A stretch of 64,000 nucleotides of DNA, taken from NCBI GenBank assembly GCA_936435175.1, contig OW386563.1, positions 13,492,694 through 13,556,693 of the forward strand, read 5' to 3'. A program made the translations under genes and the position numbers. The notes beneath the pieces are model-generated. The model was not told where the DNA came from, ran no database searches, and saw only the letters and a program-made list of their open reading frames with translations. This stretch comes from Glyphotaelius pellucidus (lineage: Eukaryota; Arthropoda; Insecta; Trichoptera; Limnephilidae). Shown piece after piece: positions 41,490 through 51,659 of the stretch (the first letter of the stretch is position 1; every line of letters starts with the position of its first letter).

Positions 41490-43183
41490 TAGTGATGTAC
41501 AACCGGGAATATTCCCTGACCTAATATTAATTCCCCAAAATCAGGACTTTATTTATTTTATAAATAAAGTTATTTTGAATAAGGGTGTCTTTTTGATGAA
41601 AATGTATATTATATTAAAAAAAAATAATAAAGACATTAAAATTAGTTCTTCGATATCTCAAAAAATGTCGAAGTTATGAGCTTTCAAAATGAAGTATGGT
41701 AAAACGTGTTTAATTGTGTCTCGTGACGTCAAATGAGATACATTTCATAATTCGAATGGTAGTGCTGCTGTGATAGAACTGCTGAGAATAAACTGTTAGG
41801 TCTAAACTGTTAGAACTAAAAAAATAAACTTCTATGAAAAACACTTACAAGTGCAATCTCTCCTACTTATAAACCCCTTATCGAATATGGTTTTATTGTA
41901 TAATGTGGCAAATTCAGTTTTTTTAATAATTATCGCAAAAATAATGATATTTATGCCTGAACTTCACAAAATAAAATAAAACCTGCATTTTCGCGTTGTT
42001 ATTTTTGACGTCAATCAAGACGGCCGGTACTCGATGAATTTGGATTTCTAAAGTGAACCTCATGCCATTGACGTAAAAACTACCATTTGTCACACCAATT
42101 TTGTTTCAGTTCCGCCCCGCCTGCGATGAGAAATAGACGTCCCTAGACTCCGCGTCGCTTGGTTCCGTGAAATCAATTTTAAATTTCCTTGTTATTACAA
42201 TACACAATGCGTTAGAATGGAGTTAATGTTTTTTACGGGCCTTTACGAAATCAACCTGTAAAAAACAACTCTCAAATACCTTTTCCAACCTTTCCAAAAC
42301 CTTTTTTCAAGTCTCGTCAAGTATTTTTAAACCCCGCCCAGAAATAGGCGCGGATTCCGATTTAGGTTTTTTCATGGACTTTTGGATCACCGTAATCCCA
42401 GTTTAGTACATGAATGGGACATACAATTCACTTAGTCAATTAGCATTTAATTTAGCAGTACATCAAATAATATAATACTAACAGTTAACGACACGCTCCC
42501 CTGGTTTTTGCTGCTATGCCCTGCGGGCGGCTTTTGGATCGGCTTCACCCAGTTGTTGGTGACCATTTTATAAACTCAATAGGAACCCGTTCCAAAAATA
42601 GCCCGTTCCTCGGATTCACTGTCATCTAGTGATAGCTAGTCACCGGGACAAAGTAATCGGGACATGCAATTACGTCACATGTAATATACATATATAGTCG
42701 CTTGATACTATTATTCACAACTGATTATAACCGTCAATCTCTCCATATCCGGAGAGAAACCACGTATTTACCAATTTTGTAGTACTTATACTTGTCAGGA
42801 GCACGTCCTCATGCGACCTGCTAGCGAAAGTGGCGACATCTATTGAAGAATTCTTAAATTCGAAGTAGAATTATTACGGAAGCTTTGTTTGAAAATCCAC
42901 GTGCACAGATGTTATTTGTGGCGCGGCGCGTATGGCGTGGCGTCAGACATGCACTCGAAGCCGGGTTCTGAAATTCAACCACGCAGACGCAAGACTAATA
43001 ATCGATGCAAAATTATTTGAAATATGTAGGTATTTATTTTGTCACAAGACATTAAATCAATACATAAAAGGCGATCGTAGTAAATATTTACCTACTGCCG
43101 TTCATAAACGAAAATTCCCGCAATATTCCATGTTCCGGGAATATTCCCCAAAAATATATTCCCGGGATTTTACCCCATCACTA
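41490..43183. mobile_element. non-autonomous hAT, 1,694 bp
   Basis: Ends TAGTGATG / CATCACTA, flanked by CTCATCTA (41,482-41,489) and CTCATCGA (43,184-43,191), 7 of 8 identical. Subterminal GGGAATATTCCC-like palindromes occur at both ends (41,508 and 43,135-43,165), in the manner of the ATCCCGGGAT sites of the 664-bp hAT. A Helitron-like element is nested. The plus-strand ORF at 42,932-43,381 crosses the element boundary and is not supported. Confidence 0.78.
42483..42910 (-). mobile_element. Helitron-like element nested in the hAT
   Basis: The inverse of 23,120-23,516: TTTTTGCTGCTATGCCCTGC, GGCGGCTTTTGGATCGG, CCGTTCCTCGGATTCACTG, TACGTCACATGTAATATAC and CACGTGCACAGATG. The final hairpin arm and CTAG are replaced by unrelated sequence, so its 3' end is lost. 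Confidence 0.65.
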
Positions 43184-43191
43184 CTCATCGA

Positions 43192-43490
43192 TACCTTCTC
43201 AATACAAAAGATTCGACTTTTTGTGTCTGCCGCCGAGAACTCCGTTGCGACCTCTCTTTCTGTCACATGCGTCGTTTATGGGAGGGAGGAAGAGGTAATA
43301 ACGGAGCTATCAACGAGCTATATTATAATCGGCTTATCAGTTATTGATTTAATGGCTTATGACGTATTAGATCTACTTTAGCATCAAAAAATTAAACAAA
43401 AGAAACGCACATTTAAAAAAAATGGAATTATTAATTAAAAGAATTATTTTAGTAGGAACCTACTAACGTTGAATGAATTGTTCCCACAAT
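43192..43490. other. unassigned spacer
   Basis: No gene or repeat recognised. Confidence 0.4.
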
Positions 43491-43496
43491 CAGTTG

Positions 43497-44010
43497 ACGG
43501 TCTCCGTGGTCAAGGGGTGAGGCTCTCGACTAGCAATCCGAATGTCGCGCGTTCAAATTACGCACAAATTACACTACGCACCACATCAGCTCAAAGACAT
43601 TTCATGTACCTAGCTCCTAAAATGTTTAACCTTCGCCCCGAGAACCTAAAATCCGAAACCCAACCCCATATCTTTAAAAAAAAATTATCAAAATGGATCC
43701 TTACATTCAGTAACGATGATGAGTAAAAATTTGCTATTTTAATTGAATTGTAATATAATTGATAAAACTTGTAACATAAATTAATTTAATGTGTTAATTA
43801 AATTACTAATTTAATTTGTTACTAAATATGTTACTTAAACTACTTAAATGAATTGCATAAGTTAATAGCTGTACACTGTACCTACACAATCTGTAATCTT
43901 CATCCGCCATAACACAGGGACATCCCTAGCATGGCGGATGAATTAACACAATTTTTTGTTCATTGTATAAACTTCTTTTAATAAATAAATAAAAAATAAA
44001 TAATAAATAA
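43497..44010 (+). mobile_element. tRNA-headed SINE with LINE-derived 3' body
   Basis: The head (GTCTCCGTGGTCAAGGGGTG with B box GCGTTCAAATTAC) is fused directly to a frame reading YAQITLRTTSAQRHFMYLAP then KMFNLRPENLKSETQPHIFK then KKLSKWIL, the C-terminus of a LINE polymerase. A 3' UTR follows, ending AATAAATAAATAAA-like near 44,010. This tRNA plus LINE-tail layout is how SINEs borrow a LINE's machinery. It could also be chance abutment of two insertions. Confidence 0.55.
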
Positions 44011-44365
44011 ATTCCTGCTGACAGTCCCCCGGGAAAGTTTTTACTATAAAACTATAATTATCTGTTCATTATTTACCAATTTCAAACTTAAAAGATATTC
44101 AGGTCGACTTCAAAAATACCCTATAATAAGTTGGTTTGAATATCAAACGAATTTATACACAGTGTCGATTTTTATATTATTATATTTAATTTACAGTATC
44201 TAGAAAAGTAGATTTATCCTTGTTGCATTTTTTTAATTTTTTTTATTCTAGTAAAAAAGAAAATTACATTTTCACTCATATTAACCAGAAATAATAAATA
44301 CATTAAATCAAACTAAAACACCATAATACATCGCTACTCCATTTCATTACTCTGTTTATCAAGAA
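44011..44365. other. unassigned spacer
   Basis: AT-rich, no gene or known family. Confidence 0.4.
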
Positions 44366-45105
44366 CTAGCTTTTCCCCGCGGCTTCGCTCGCATGGTATT
44401 ACGGGAAATTACTGTAGCGCTTGCACTTATCAATTATCTCCCCCCCACCCCACCCCCATCCCCTCCCGCATTCCATGTATTTATTCCCTTACATTCAGTT
44501 TTCAAACATCTCGCCTACCACCTAAATTTCATAATGCTATAGCTCAAAGAAAAAAGAATTACTTATCCAATCTTGTTCATTCGTTCGGAATTTATGCGCT
44601 TACAAACATTTCGGATGTTTATTTTTATTTATATATTTGGAAATTCGTTAATATAATAAAAAAATACTCTATTTATCATTCAGTCTTTATAATCGTTACG
44701 AATTATATTTTTAATACAGGAACTCAAATCTGACATTTATTCCAAGCTTGTCCAAAAAAAAAAAACGAATTCTAATATTTAAATTTTCTGCAGTAGTAGC
44801 TGACCAGTAGACTGAGTACCTACCAGCATAGAGCCCAAAAATATATCAACATTGTTTCCATGGAAAAGATTTTTTTCTGACGTTAGCAAAAACTCGCTTT
44901 TGTTAGCGACAGAAAACGTAAAACAAATATAATATATTAATATTTATAATTTCATAACGCCAGAGCTCACCATCATTTACAACCTGTAGTCTGCGCATAT
45001 AATTTAGCTTTATATTGGTGAAAGAATTATTAAAGTATTTATATTGTGTTATGCGTGAAAAGGTCATAAACAAACTCGAGCAGTTTCGCATTTATAATAT
45101 TAGTA
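44366..45105 (-). mobile_element. CTAG-repeat, single-unit copy
   Basis: CTAGCTTTTCCCCGCGGCTT at 44,366 (CTAG followed by T in its own orientation) through GTTAGCGACAGAAAACGTA and TTATGCGTGAAAAGG to GCATTTATAATATTAGTATG. Co-linear with 21,661-22,318. Confidence 0.62.
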
Positions 45106-45109
45106 TGGA

Positions 45110-45600
45110 TATACATTAACAATTTTTTTTTAAATTTATCCACCTTTTTTTCTTTTTTAATGTCGTTTGGTAGGCAATTATATAAGTTGCCCCCCTCGTA
45201 ACCAATGGATTGTTTACCATAGTTAGTGTGGATGGTGTTTAAATGTATGTTATCGTGTTGTCGTGTAAAGTGTTTGTGTACTTGGGATGTTATAATGAAT
45301 TCTGTGTTTGTATGTATGAGTTTATCGTTTATTTTGTATATAAGGCGACATGTATTGTATTCATACAGTTTTTTTAATGTTAATAGTTTTGTTTCTGTAA
45401 ATACTTTTTTTGTGGATGTTCTAGGCTTGTAGTGAAATAGTTTTTTGATTAACTTGTTTTGTATTACTTGTAGTTCATTTATATATGTTTCACATGTGTT
45501 TCCCCAGATTTCAATCAAATAATTTAAATGTGATTGTACGAGACTATAATATAAACCTTTTTTTAATCTATTTGGCAACTAATGTGATAGCCAGCTGAAT
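45110..45600 (-). pseudogene. CR1/Jockey LINE C-terminal part
   Basis: The minus strand is open for some 150 codons: GLYYSLVQSHLNYLIEIWGN, INELQVIQNKLIKKLFHYKP, LKKLYEYNTCRLIYKINDKL and YNCLPNDIKKEKKVDKFKKK. These follow the order of the post-polymerase region (YY.L..S.L.Y....WG, L...Q.+..+..., N.LP..IK, FKKKL). The ORF then runs into the CTAG-repeat. 5' truncated; coding part quite intact. Confidence 0.8.
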
Positions 45601-45611
45601 ACACTAATTAA

Positions 45612-46048
45612 GGGTCTACTATTCGTATTTCGATCGATTTCTTACATATCTCCCTTAAACATTTGAAGTTTTTGAGCTCTTAAAAAAATGTATGTTATTT
45701 TTGAAGATAATATCTAGATACGTTCCACGCCGAAACGCAAATTATATGAAATTCCCTCGATAGAAAAAAAATTGCAAAGTATGCTCCGAAAATTATTTTA
45801 AACAAGTCTTTCTTTTATTTTACAAGTTATATTTGTGAAAAAATTCACAATGTTTCTTTAAATGATACTTAAGATAAGTTCCACGAGATTTTTGCTCTAT
45901 TTTAAACGAGTCATGTTTTATTAAGCTTTTTCGCAATTTTCGCTGCTATTGTACGACTTAACATATAAGCGCGCTCTGTCCAAGTTTCGTAATTACATAT
46001 CTCTCCATCTTCTTCTTTTTCAGCGCCGTGCGTTTCAAGAGTGCGGCC
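45612..46048 (+). mobile_element. TTAA-MITE, complete
   Basis: TTAA at 45,608-45,611 and 46,049-46,052. Contains ATTTCGATCGATTTCTTACA, AACGCAAATTATATGAAATT, TGTGAAAAAATTCACAATGT, CGAGTCATGTTTTATTAAGC and CATATCTCTCCATCTTCTTC. Confidence 0.85.
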
Positions 46049-46121
46049 TTAAGGGGATGATTTTGTCTTTAATACCTTGTATATGCTGTTTAAAAGTCAA
46101 TGCACAACCCAAGATATTTAA

Positions 46122-46544
46122 GGCGGCGCTACTCGAATTTCTACCGATTTCTTGCATAACTCCCTTGAGCATTTGAAGTTTTTAAGCTCTTAAAAAATAT
46201 ATGTTATTTTTGAAGATAATATCTACACAATCCCCACGCCGAAACGCAAATTATATGAAATCCCCTCGATAGAAAAAAATCGCAAAGTATGCTCCGAAAA
46301 TTTTTATTTTCAAGCCTGCCTCTATTATTTAACAAGTTATGTATGAAAAAAAATCGCAGTGTTTCTTTGAACGTTGTTTTAGATAACCCTCACGAGATTT
46401 TTGCTCTATTCTAAACGAGTCGTGTTTTAATAAACATTGTCACAATTTTCGCTTCACTTTTATCGTTTGAAATATTAGCGCGCTCTCTCCAACATACGTA
46501 ATTACATATATCTCCATCTTCTTTTCGTGCTCGGATACGGGGCC
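46122..46544 (+). mobile_element. TTAA-MITE, complete, diverged subfamily
   Basis: TTAA at 46,118-46,121 and 46,545-46,548. It shares with 62,403-62,820 the variants TTCTACCGATTTCTTGCATA/AC and CAAGCCTGCCTCTATTATTT or AAGCCTGTCTCTATTATTT, so those two form a subfamily distinct from 45,612. Confidence 0.85.
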
Positions 46545-46612
46545 TTAAAGCATGCAGTTATTACTGTATACGTCATTTACGCCAGGAGCCACGGAGATGA
46601 AAATAACCTAGT

Positions 46613-47383
46613 AATTAACTGTCAAAAAAACCACGACATCAAATTGTTGGTTCCATATATTATATTTGACTAGTCATTCTTAAGTTTGTTTTCTTGGATT
46701 AGGTACTGAAGGCAACTGTCAAAATGAGCTACTTGCGTGCTGGTTTAAATTATTAATATTTAAGGACGGGCTTAAACAATTTAAACAATTGATTAAATTC
46801 CAAAGTTAAAAGTCACAATGTATGTTATTACTTCATCATGTTCCGGTTGTTTCAAAGAACTGGAATAATAACAAAACTTGAAAAAGACTTTTGCATATAT
46901 TTATTTATTTATAAATAAACGCCCTTTTTCGGGGCTTTTACATATATAGCATAGAAAAAACATTTTATCGTACATAACTGAACTGCCTCAATAACAATAT
47001 TTTATATTTATTCAAAGATAAATTGAAGATGTCCACTGACTTGGTATAATTGTTTTCCTCCATTAGTATTCTGGGCAAAGAGGAATACATATGGTAGTTA
47101 GTCCCAGAATTTCTGCACTGAAATAAATCCTGACTTCTAGTATTACGAAGTGGAATTCGGAAGCTTATCAATTCAAGTAATACCGGACTATCAACTAAAT
47201 CATTTAGAATTTTATATAAAAATACCAAGTCAGTGAAAATTCTTCTGTCTGACAATTTAAGCATATTCATATCGTTTAAAATTGTGTTGTAGTTTAAAAT
47301 ATTTGCTGGAATACCCATTTTAAAATTTAGAAAACGTAAGAATTTGTTTTGTATTCTTTCAACAGCTTGTACGTGCATATTAT
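46613..47383. repeat. left copy of 771-bp direct repeat flanking the LINE
   Basis: Starts AATTAACTGTCAAAAAAACC and ends TTGTACGTGCATATTAT, immediately before the LINE. The right copy (50,884-51,659, 776 bp) starts at the poly-A end and stops at the same base. About 11 substitutions, an 8-bp (TTTA)2 length change and a 3-bp deletion separate the two, i.e. about 1.4% divergence. Confidence 0.9.
46900..47383 (-). pseudogene. older LINE, C-terminal part (left duplicate)
   Basis: The minus strand reads VQAVERIQNKFLRFLNFKMG, KLSDRRIFTDLVFLYKILND and YHMYSSLPRILMEENNYTKS. It is the terminal part of a CR1/Jockey-like polymerase and is truncated by the younger LINE at 47,384. Same family as 51,240-52,065 and 53,395-53,755. 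Confidence 0.85.
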
Positions 47384-47385
47384 CT

Positions 47386-47748
47386 GCAGCAGGAATACAA
47401 ATCAATCACGCTGATATCAGCAATGCAACCAGAACTACAGACCGAAGGTTTAATGCTCCACCAAAAATCCTCGTAAAATTTACGGACACTAAACAAAAAG
47501 ACATCCTTCTATCCAAAAAAAGAGAACTAGATCTGGATTTATTAAAGGATTTGACACAAGAAAAAGTATACATCGGTGAAGTTATTAGTCCCTACAGAAA
47601 AGAGTTGCTTTGGAAAGCAAAACAATTAGCGAAAGAAAAGAATTATGAATTTGTTTGGATTAAAAATGGGAAAATAATGGTTCGTAAAGGTCATGATCAA
47701 AAAATCCTGTACATAAATCACCTGGACGACCTCAATAAATTATTTTAA
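47386..47748 (+). CDS. LINE ORF1p, C-terminal part
   Basis: ORF1 proteins of LINEs bind the element RNA and act as chaperones in the ribonucleoprotein. The surviving 120 codons contain PPKILVKFTDTKQKDILLSK, VYIGEVISPYRKELLWKAKQ and YEFVWIKNGKIMVRK. This is the pattern (I.V.F...+.+..L...K..., I.E.L....+.L...A+.L..., +VW...G+I.+R) of the C-terminal FP-like/L1-ORF1-like RNA-binding domain of CR1 and Jockey type elements. The stop at 47,746 lies 42 bp before the ORF2 ATG. The ORF's apparent ATG at 47,344 belongs to the interrupted host LINE, so the true N-terminus is lost by 5' truncation. Confidence 0.75.
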   Translation, partial: AAGIQINHADISNATRTTDRRFNAPPKILVKFTDTKQKDILLSKKRELDLDLLKDLTQEKVYIGEVISPYRKELLWKAKQLAKEKNYEFVWIKNGKIMVRKGHDQKILYINHLDDLNKLF

Positions 47749-47790
47749 CAAAACTTTTACTTGAACAAACCAAACTGAAGTACTGCGAAC

Positions 47791-50718
47791 ATGGATAAGA
47801 AAACAATAATTACAAACGAACGAGATAAACTCTCAACTCTAAAAAATAATTTTAATATATTAAATAAAAACATACGAAGTATCAATAAAAACTTCGATGA
47901 ACTTCAAATATTAATTAAGAATCTAAAAATAAATCTAGATATAATTATCCTCACTGAATGCTGGATAAAGGAAAAATATTCACCCTTACATATAAATAAT
48001 TACATCTCCTATGCAACCAACTTGAATTACACAAAAAATGATGGTGTGATAGTGTACATTAAAGATGACATTAAAACTGAAGTCAATGAAATAAAATTCC
48101 CTAATGCAAACTGTTTGAAAATCAAAGTAGGTGATGAGACCACCATATTAGCTCTGTATCGATCACCAGATACAACTAATATTAATCAGTTTCTTGAAAC
48201 ACTTTCTAATGAACTCAATCTTCTAAAAAGCACAAAAAATGTCTTCCTTATCGGAGACATAAATATTGACATATTGGAAAACGGTCATCCCAATAGAACT
48301 GAATATCTACTAACACTGGCTTCCCATGGACTTAAAAGTATGATAAATGAACCTACGCGTGTAACTAATGACAGCAAATCTTGCATCGACCACATTTTCA
48401 GTAAGACTATTAAAACAACTTACTCTATCATATTCACCTCTACTATAACCGACCACTATACAACAATATTATCCATTACAAAAAAGAAAATACAGAGATC
48501 GCAGCCCTACCCAATTATCTTACGGAAGACAGAAACCGAATGGAACGAAGTTAAACAAAAATTACTTAATACTAACTGGATAAGCCTACTGGAGAACCTT
48601 GATGCAAATAATGCCTGGAGTAAATTCATTGAATATACAACTCATACCATCATGTCAAATACCAAAACAATAGAAAAAAAGATTTCACATAAAAACCAAC
48701 ATCTGAAACCATGGATAACTCAAAGCGTTATAAACTGCATTAGGAAAAGAGATGAACTACACAGGAAAGTTAAATTAAATCCTTGTGATATTTTTATACA
48801 ACGATACTACAAAAGATACAGAAATATTTGCAAAAATGTTGTACGTAATGTCAAAGAAAATTATTATAAAAAGAAAATAGACGAATGTAACAATGACCCG
48901 CGCAAATTATGGAAGATCATTAATGAAATTACCAATGGAAAATCATCCCAATACACGAGCATTGATGAATTAACAATTGAAAATGCCCAAATCTCTTTCG
49001 CAAAGCATCCAGACAAAATTCTCGAATATGTAAACGAATGTTTTATTAATATAGGGTCACAATTAGCAAAGAAAATCAGACAACAAATAACTAGCATTTT
49101 ACCAGAAGAAAAGGAAAATACGAACCAGATAGATAAGTTAAAGTTAACTGTTGTAACCAATACTGAAATAAAAAATGCATTTGCAACCCTTGATGCTAAT
49201 AAAACATCGGGAAATGACATAATTTCAAACAAAACTATAAAACAATTACAAAATGAACTGACCTTCCCTTTGACATACCTGGTCAATCTGTCAATATCTA
49301 CAAGTGTCTTCCCTTCATGCCTTAAAAAAGCTACAGTTATACCTATACATAAAAGTGGTAGTAAAAAGGATATTTTTAACTACCGACCCATAAGTCTTTT
49401 AAGCTCCTTTTCAAAAATCTTGGAAACTGTAATGAAAAAGCAGATTGTTCAATTTCTTGAACAAAACAAATTACTATCACCATCCCAATATGGCTTTAGG
49501 GAAAATCTAAGCACCAATGATGCCATAGAAAATCTAATAAGCAAAGCCATAAAAAACATAGATGATGGGAAAAAATGTTTGGCTTTATTCATAGATCTTC
49601 AAAAAGCTTTTGACACGATTGACCATAAAATATTAATATCAAAGCTAAAAAAAATAGGAATGGCCGAAACAAAAATGAACTTATTGGAGTCATATATAAC
49701 AGGGCGAGAACAACAAGTACAAATTGGCAAACAAAAGAGCAAACTACTATCTTTAAACTATGGAGTCCCTCAAGGAAGTGTACTGGGTCCGATTCTATTC
49801 ATTATCTATATCAACGATTTAACTAACCTTACCATTAAAGGAAACATAATCAGTTTTGCTGATGATACTGTTTTATTATTTCATGAAGAAAATTGGACGG
49901 ATACATTTAATGTGGCTGAACAAGGGCTTAGCGCACTTCAAAATTGGCTTAAAATCAACTCGCTTACCCTTAATATAAGCAAAACTAAATATATAACATT
50001 CTCAATGAACTCAAGAAGCCAACCAATAAAATCACTAAAACTAAAATTACACGAATGCCATGGAAATAATATACAATGTTACTGCCCCATCATCGAAAAA
50101 ACACAAAATATAAAATATCTCGGAGTGATAATTGATGAAAATCTTAGATGGGACCTACACATCAAAGGAATTACCGAAAAACTAACAAGCCTCATATATT
50201 TCTTCAAAAATCTAAGAAACGTCGTAAATAAAAAGGATATGAGAAAGGTCTACTACGCTTTGTGTCATTCTCGAATTGAATATGGAATTATAGGATGGGG
50301 ATCTGCTACACATAAGTACATACATAACCTTAATACGATTCAAAAAGGAATCATAAAGACCATATTGAAAGTACCCATTAGAACGCCTTCAATTGAAATT
50401 TTCAATAGCTTTGATGTACCAAATGTGCAACAAATATATGCCAAAAATATATTATTAAAGCTTTTCAAAAATACTGAATCTTCCACTAGACCATGCATGC
50501 ATAACACTAGGTCGAATAAAAATGATGTAAAAAACATTCCAAGTTACAAAACCACATTCGGACAAAGAAACTACACATACTTTGCAACTAAACTTCATAA
50601 CATCCTTCCCCAAGACATAAAACTAATAAAAAATTCTAATGTATATAAATCAAGAATAAAAATATGGCTGAAAGAGATCAATGAAAAAACCCTAATGGAA
50701 ACACTAAAAACGACATAG
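47791..50718 (+). CDS. LINE ORF2p: AP endonuclease and reverse transcriptase
   Basis: The 975-residue enzyme nicks target DNA and copies its own RNA onto the nick. Endonuclease, about residues 20-230: NILNKNIRSINKN, the catalytic Glu in LDIIILTECW (E56), VFLIGDINIDIL near 153, CIDHIF near 198, and TDHYTTI near 219. Reverse transcriptase, about 500-760: KKATVIPIHKSG (near 512), YRPISLLSSFSKILE (near 531), CLALFIDLQKAFDTIDH with the first catalytic Asp, GVPQGSVLGPILFIIYINDL (near 658), and SFADDTVLLF (catalytic pair D691/D692, FADD in place of YADD). After that, LTLNISKTKYI, IKYLGVIIDENLRWD, RIEYGIIGWG and a terminal NILPQDIK. Length and order fit Jockey/CR1-group elements. No frameshift or missing catalytic residue was noticed, so it may be active. 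Confidence 0.93.
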   Translation: MDKKTIITNERDKLSTLKNNFNILNKNIRSINKNFDELQILIKNLKINLDIIILTECWIKEKYSPLHINNYISYATNLNYTKNDGVIVYIKDDIKTEVNEIKFPNANCLKIKVGDETTILALYRSPDTTNINQFLETLSNELNLLKSTKNVFLIGDINIDILENGHPNRTEYLLTLASHGLKSMINEPTRVTNDSKSCIDHIFSKTIKTTYSIIFTSTITDHYTTILSITKKKIQRSQPYPIILRKTETEWNEVKQKLLNTNWISLLENLDANNAWSKFIEYTTHTIMSNTKTIEKKISHKNQHLKPWITQSVINCIRKRDELHRKVKLNPCDIFIQRYYKRYRNICKNVVRNVKENYYKKKIDECNNDPRKLWKIINEITNGKSSQYTSIDELTIENAQISFAKHPDKILEYVNECFINIGSQLAKKIRQQITSILPEEKENTNQIDKLKLTVVTNTEIKNAFATLDANKTSGNDIISNKTIKQLQNELTFPLTYLVNLSISTSVFPSCLKKATVIPIHKSGSKKDIFNYRPISLLSSFSKILETVMKKQIVQFLEQNKLLSPSQYGFRENLSTNDAIENLISKAIKNIDDGKKCLALFIDLQKAFDTIDHKILISKLKKIGMAETKMNLLESYITGREQQVQIGKQKSKLLSLNYGVPQGSVLGPILFIIYINDLTNLTIKGNIISFADDTVLLFHEENWTDTFNVAEQGLSALQNWLKINSLTLNISKTKYITFSMNSRSQPIKSLKLKLHECHGNNIQCYCPIIEKTQNIKYLGVIIDENLRWDLHIKGITEKLTSLIYFFKNLRNVVNKKDMRKVYYALCHSRIEYGIIGWGSATHKYIHNLNTIQKGIIKTILKVPIRTPSIEIFNSFDVPNVQQIYAKNILLKLFKNTESSTRPCMHNTRSNKNDVKNIPSYKTTFGQRNYTYFATKLHNILPQDIKLIKNSNVYKSRIKIWLKEINEKTLMETLKTT

Positions 50719-50883
50719 AAGACAAATGAAATATATTTAAATAATTTTAGTCCGCCTCGGCACAGGACCCCCTAGTGAGGAGGACTAAGAATTGCAATAT
50801 TTAACGTTAAATTCATCATTTTATTTTGTATGTACAATTATTCTATATAGTTGCTAATAAAAAAAAAAAAAAAAAAAAAAAAA
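50719..50883 (+). other. LINE 3' UTR and poly-A
   Basis: A short GC-richer stretch (AGTCCGCCTCGGCACAGGAC, CCCCTAGTGAGGAGGACTAA) can pair as GTCCGCCTC...GAGGAGGAC, a plausible 3' recognition hairpin. Then AT-rich sequence and an A tract from 50,858. Confidence 0.6.
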
Positions 50884-51659
50884 AATTAACTGTCAAAAAA
50901 ACCACGACATCAAATTGTTGGTTCCATATATTATATTTGACTAGTCATTCATAAATTTGTTTTCTTGGATTAGGTACTGAAATCAACTGTCAAAATGAGC
51001 TACTTGCGTGCCGGTTTAAATTATTAATATTTAAGGACGGGCTTAAACAATTTAAACAATTGATTAAATTCCAAAGTTAAAAGTCACAATGTATGTTATT
51101 ACTTCATCATGTTCCGGTTGTTTCACAGAACTGGAATAATAACAAAACTTGAAAAAGACTTTTGCACATATTTATTTATTTATTTATTTATAAATAAACG
51201 CCATTTTTCGGGGCTTTTACATATATAGCATAGAAAAAACATTTTATCGTACATAACTGAACTGCCTCAATAACAATATTTTATATTTATTCAAATATAA
51301 ATTGAAGATGTCCACTGACTTGGTATAATTGTTTCCCTCCATTAGTATTCTGGGCAAAGAGGAATACATATGGTAGTTAGTCCCAGAATTTCTGCACTGA
51401 AATAAATCCCTTCTAGTATTACGAAGTGGAATTCGGAAGCTTATCAATTCAAGTAATACCGGACTATCAACTAAATCATTTAGAATTTTATATAAAAATA
51501 CCAAGTCAGTGAAAATTCTTCTGTCTGACAATTTAAGCATATTCATATCGTTTAAAATTGTGTTGTTGTTTAAAATATTTGCTGGAATACCCATTTTAAA
51601 ATTTAGAAAACGTAAGAATTTGTTTTGTATTCTTTCAACAGCTTGTACGTGCATATTAT
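50884..51659. repeat. right copy of the long direct repeat
   Basis: It begins within the A tract border (AATTAACTGTC) and reads collinearly with 46,613-47,383 to GCATATTAT, after which the older LINE continues unbroken with AATGAGGATTCC. So the right copy is the one still joined to the rest of the host LINE. Confidence 0.9.

Larger units (their letters stand above)
47384..50883 (+). mobile_element. 5'-truncated non-LTR retrotransposon with intact ORF2
   Basis: A 3.5-kb insert: C-terminal ORF1, complete ORF2, 3' UTR (50,719-50,857) and a poly-A run of about 27 nt (50,858-50,885). It breaks an older minus-strand LINE and is bounded by the long direct repeat. Codon use is AT-rich, like its relatives. 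ORF1 lacks its N-terminus, so this copy alone is probably not fully autonomous, but ORF2 has no stop or frameshift. Confidence 0.92.

Noticed and set aside
42932..43381. 149-codon ORF as a gene
   Set aside because: It crosses the right end of the 1,694-bp hAT and has no domain signature.
47344..47385. ATG at 47,344 as the ORF1 start
   Set aside because: These codons come from the antisense of the interrupted older LINE; the LINE itself begins at 47,384.
48864..49286. 140-codon minus-strand ORF
   Set aside because: Antisense shadow of the LINE ORF2 coding sequence.
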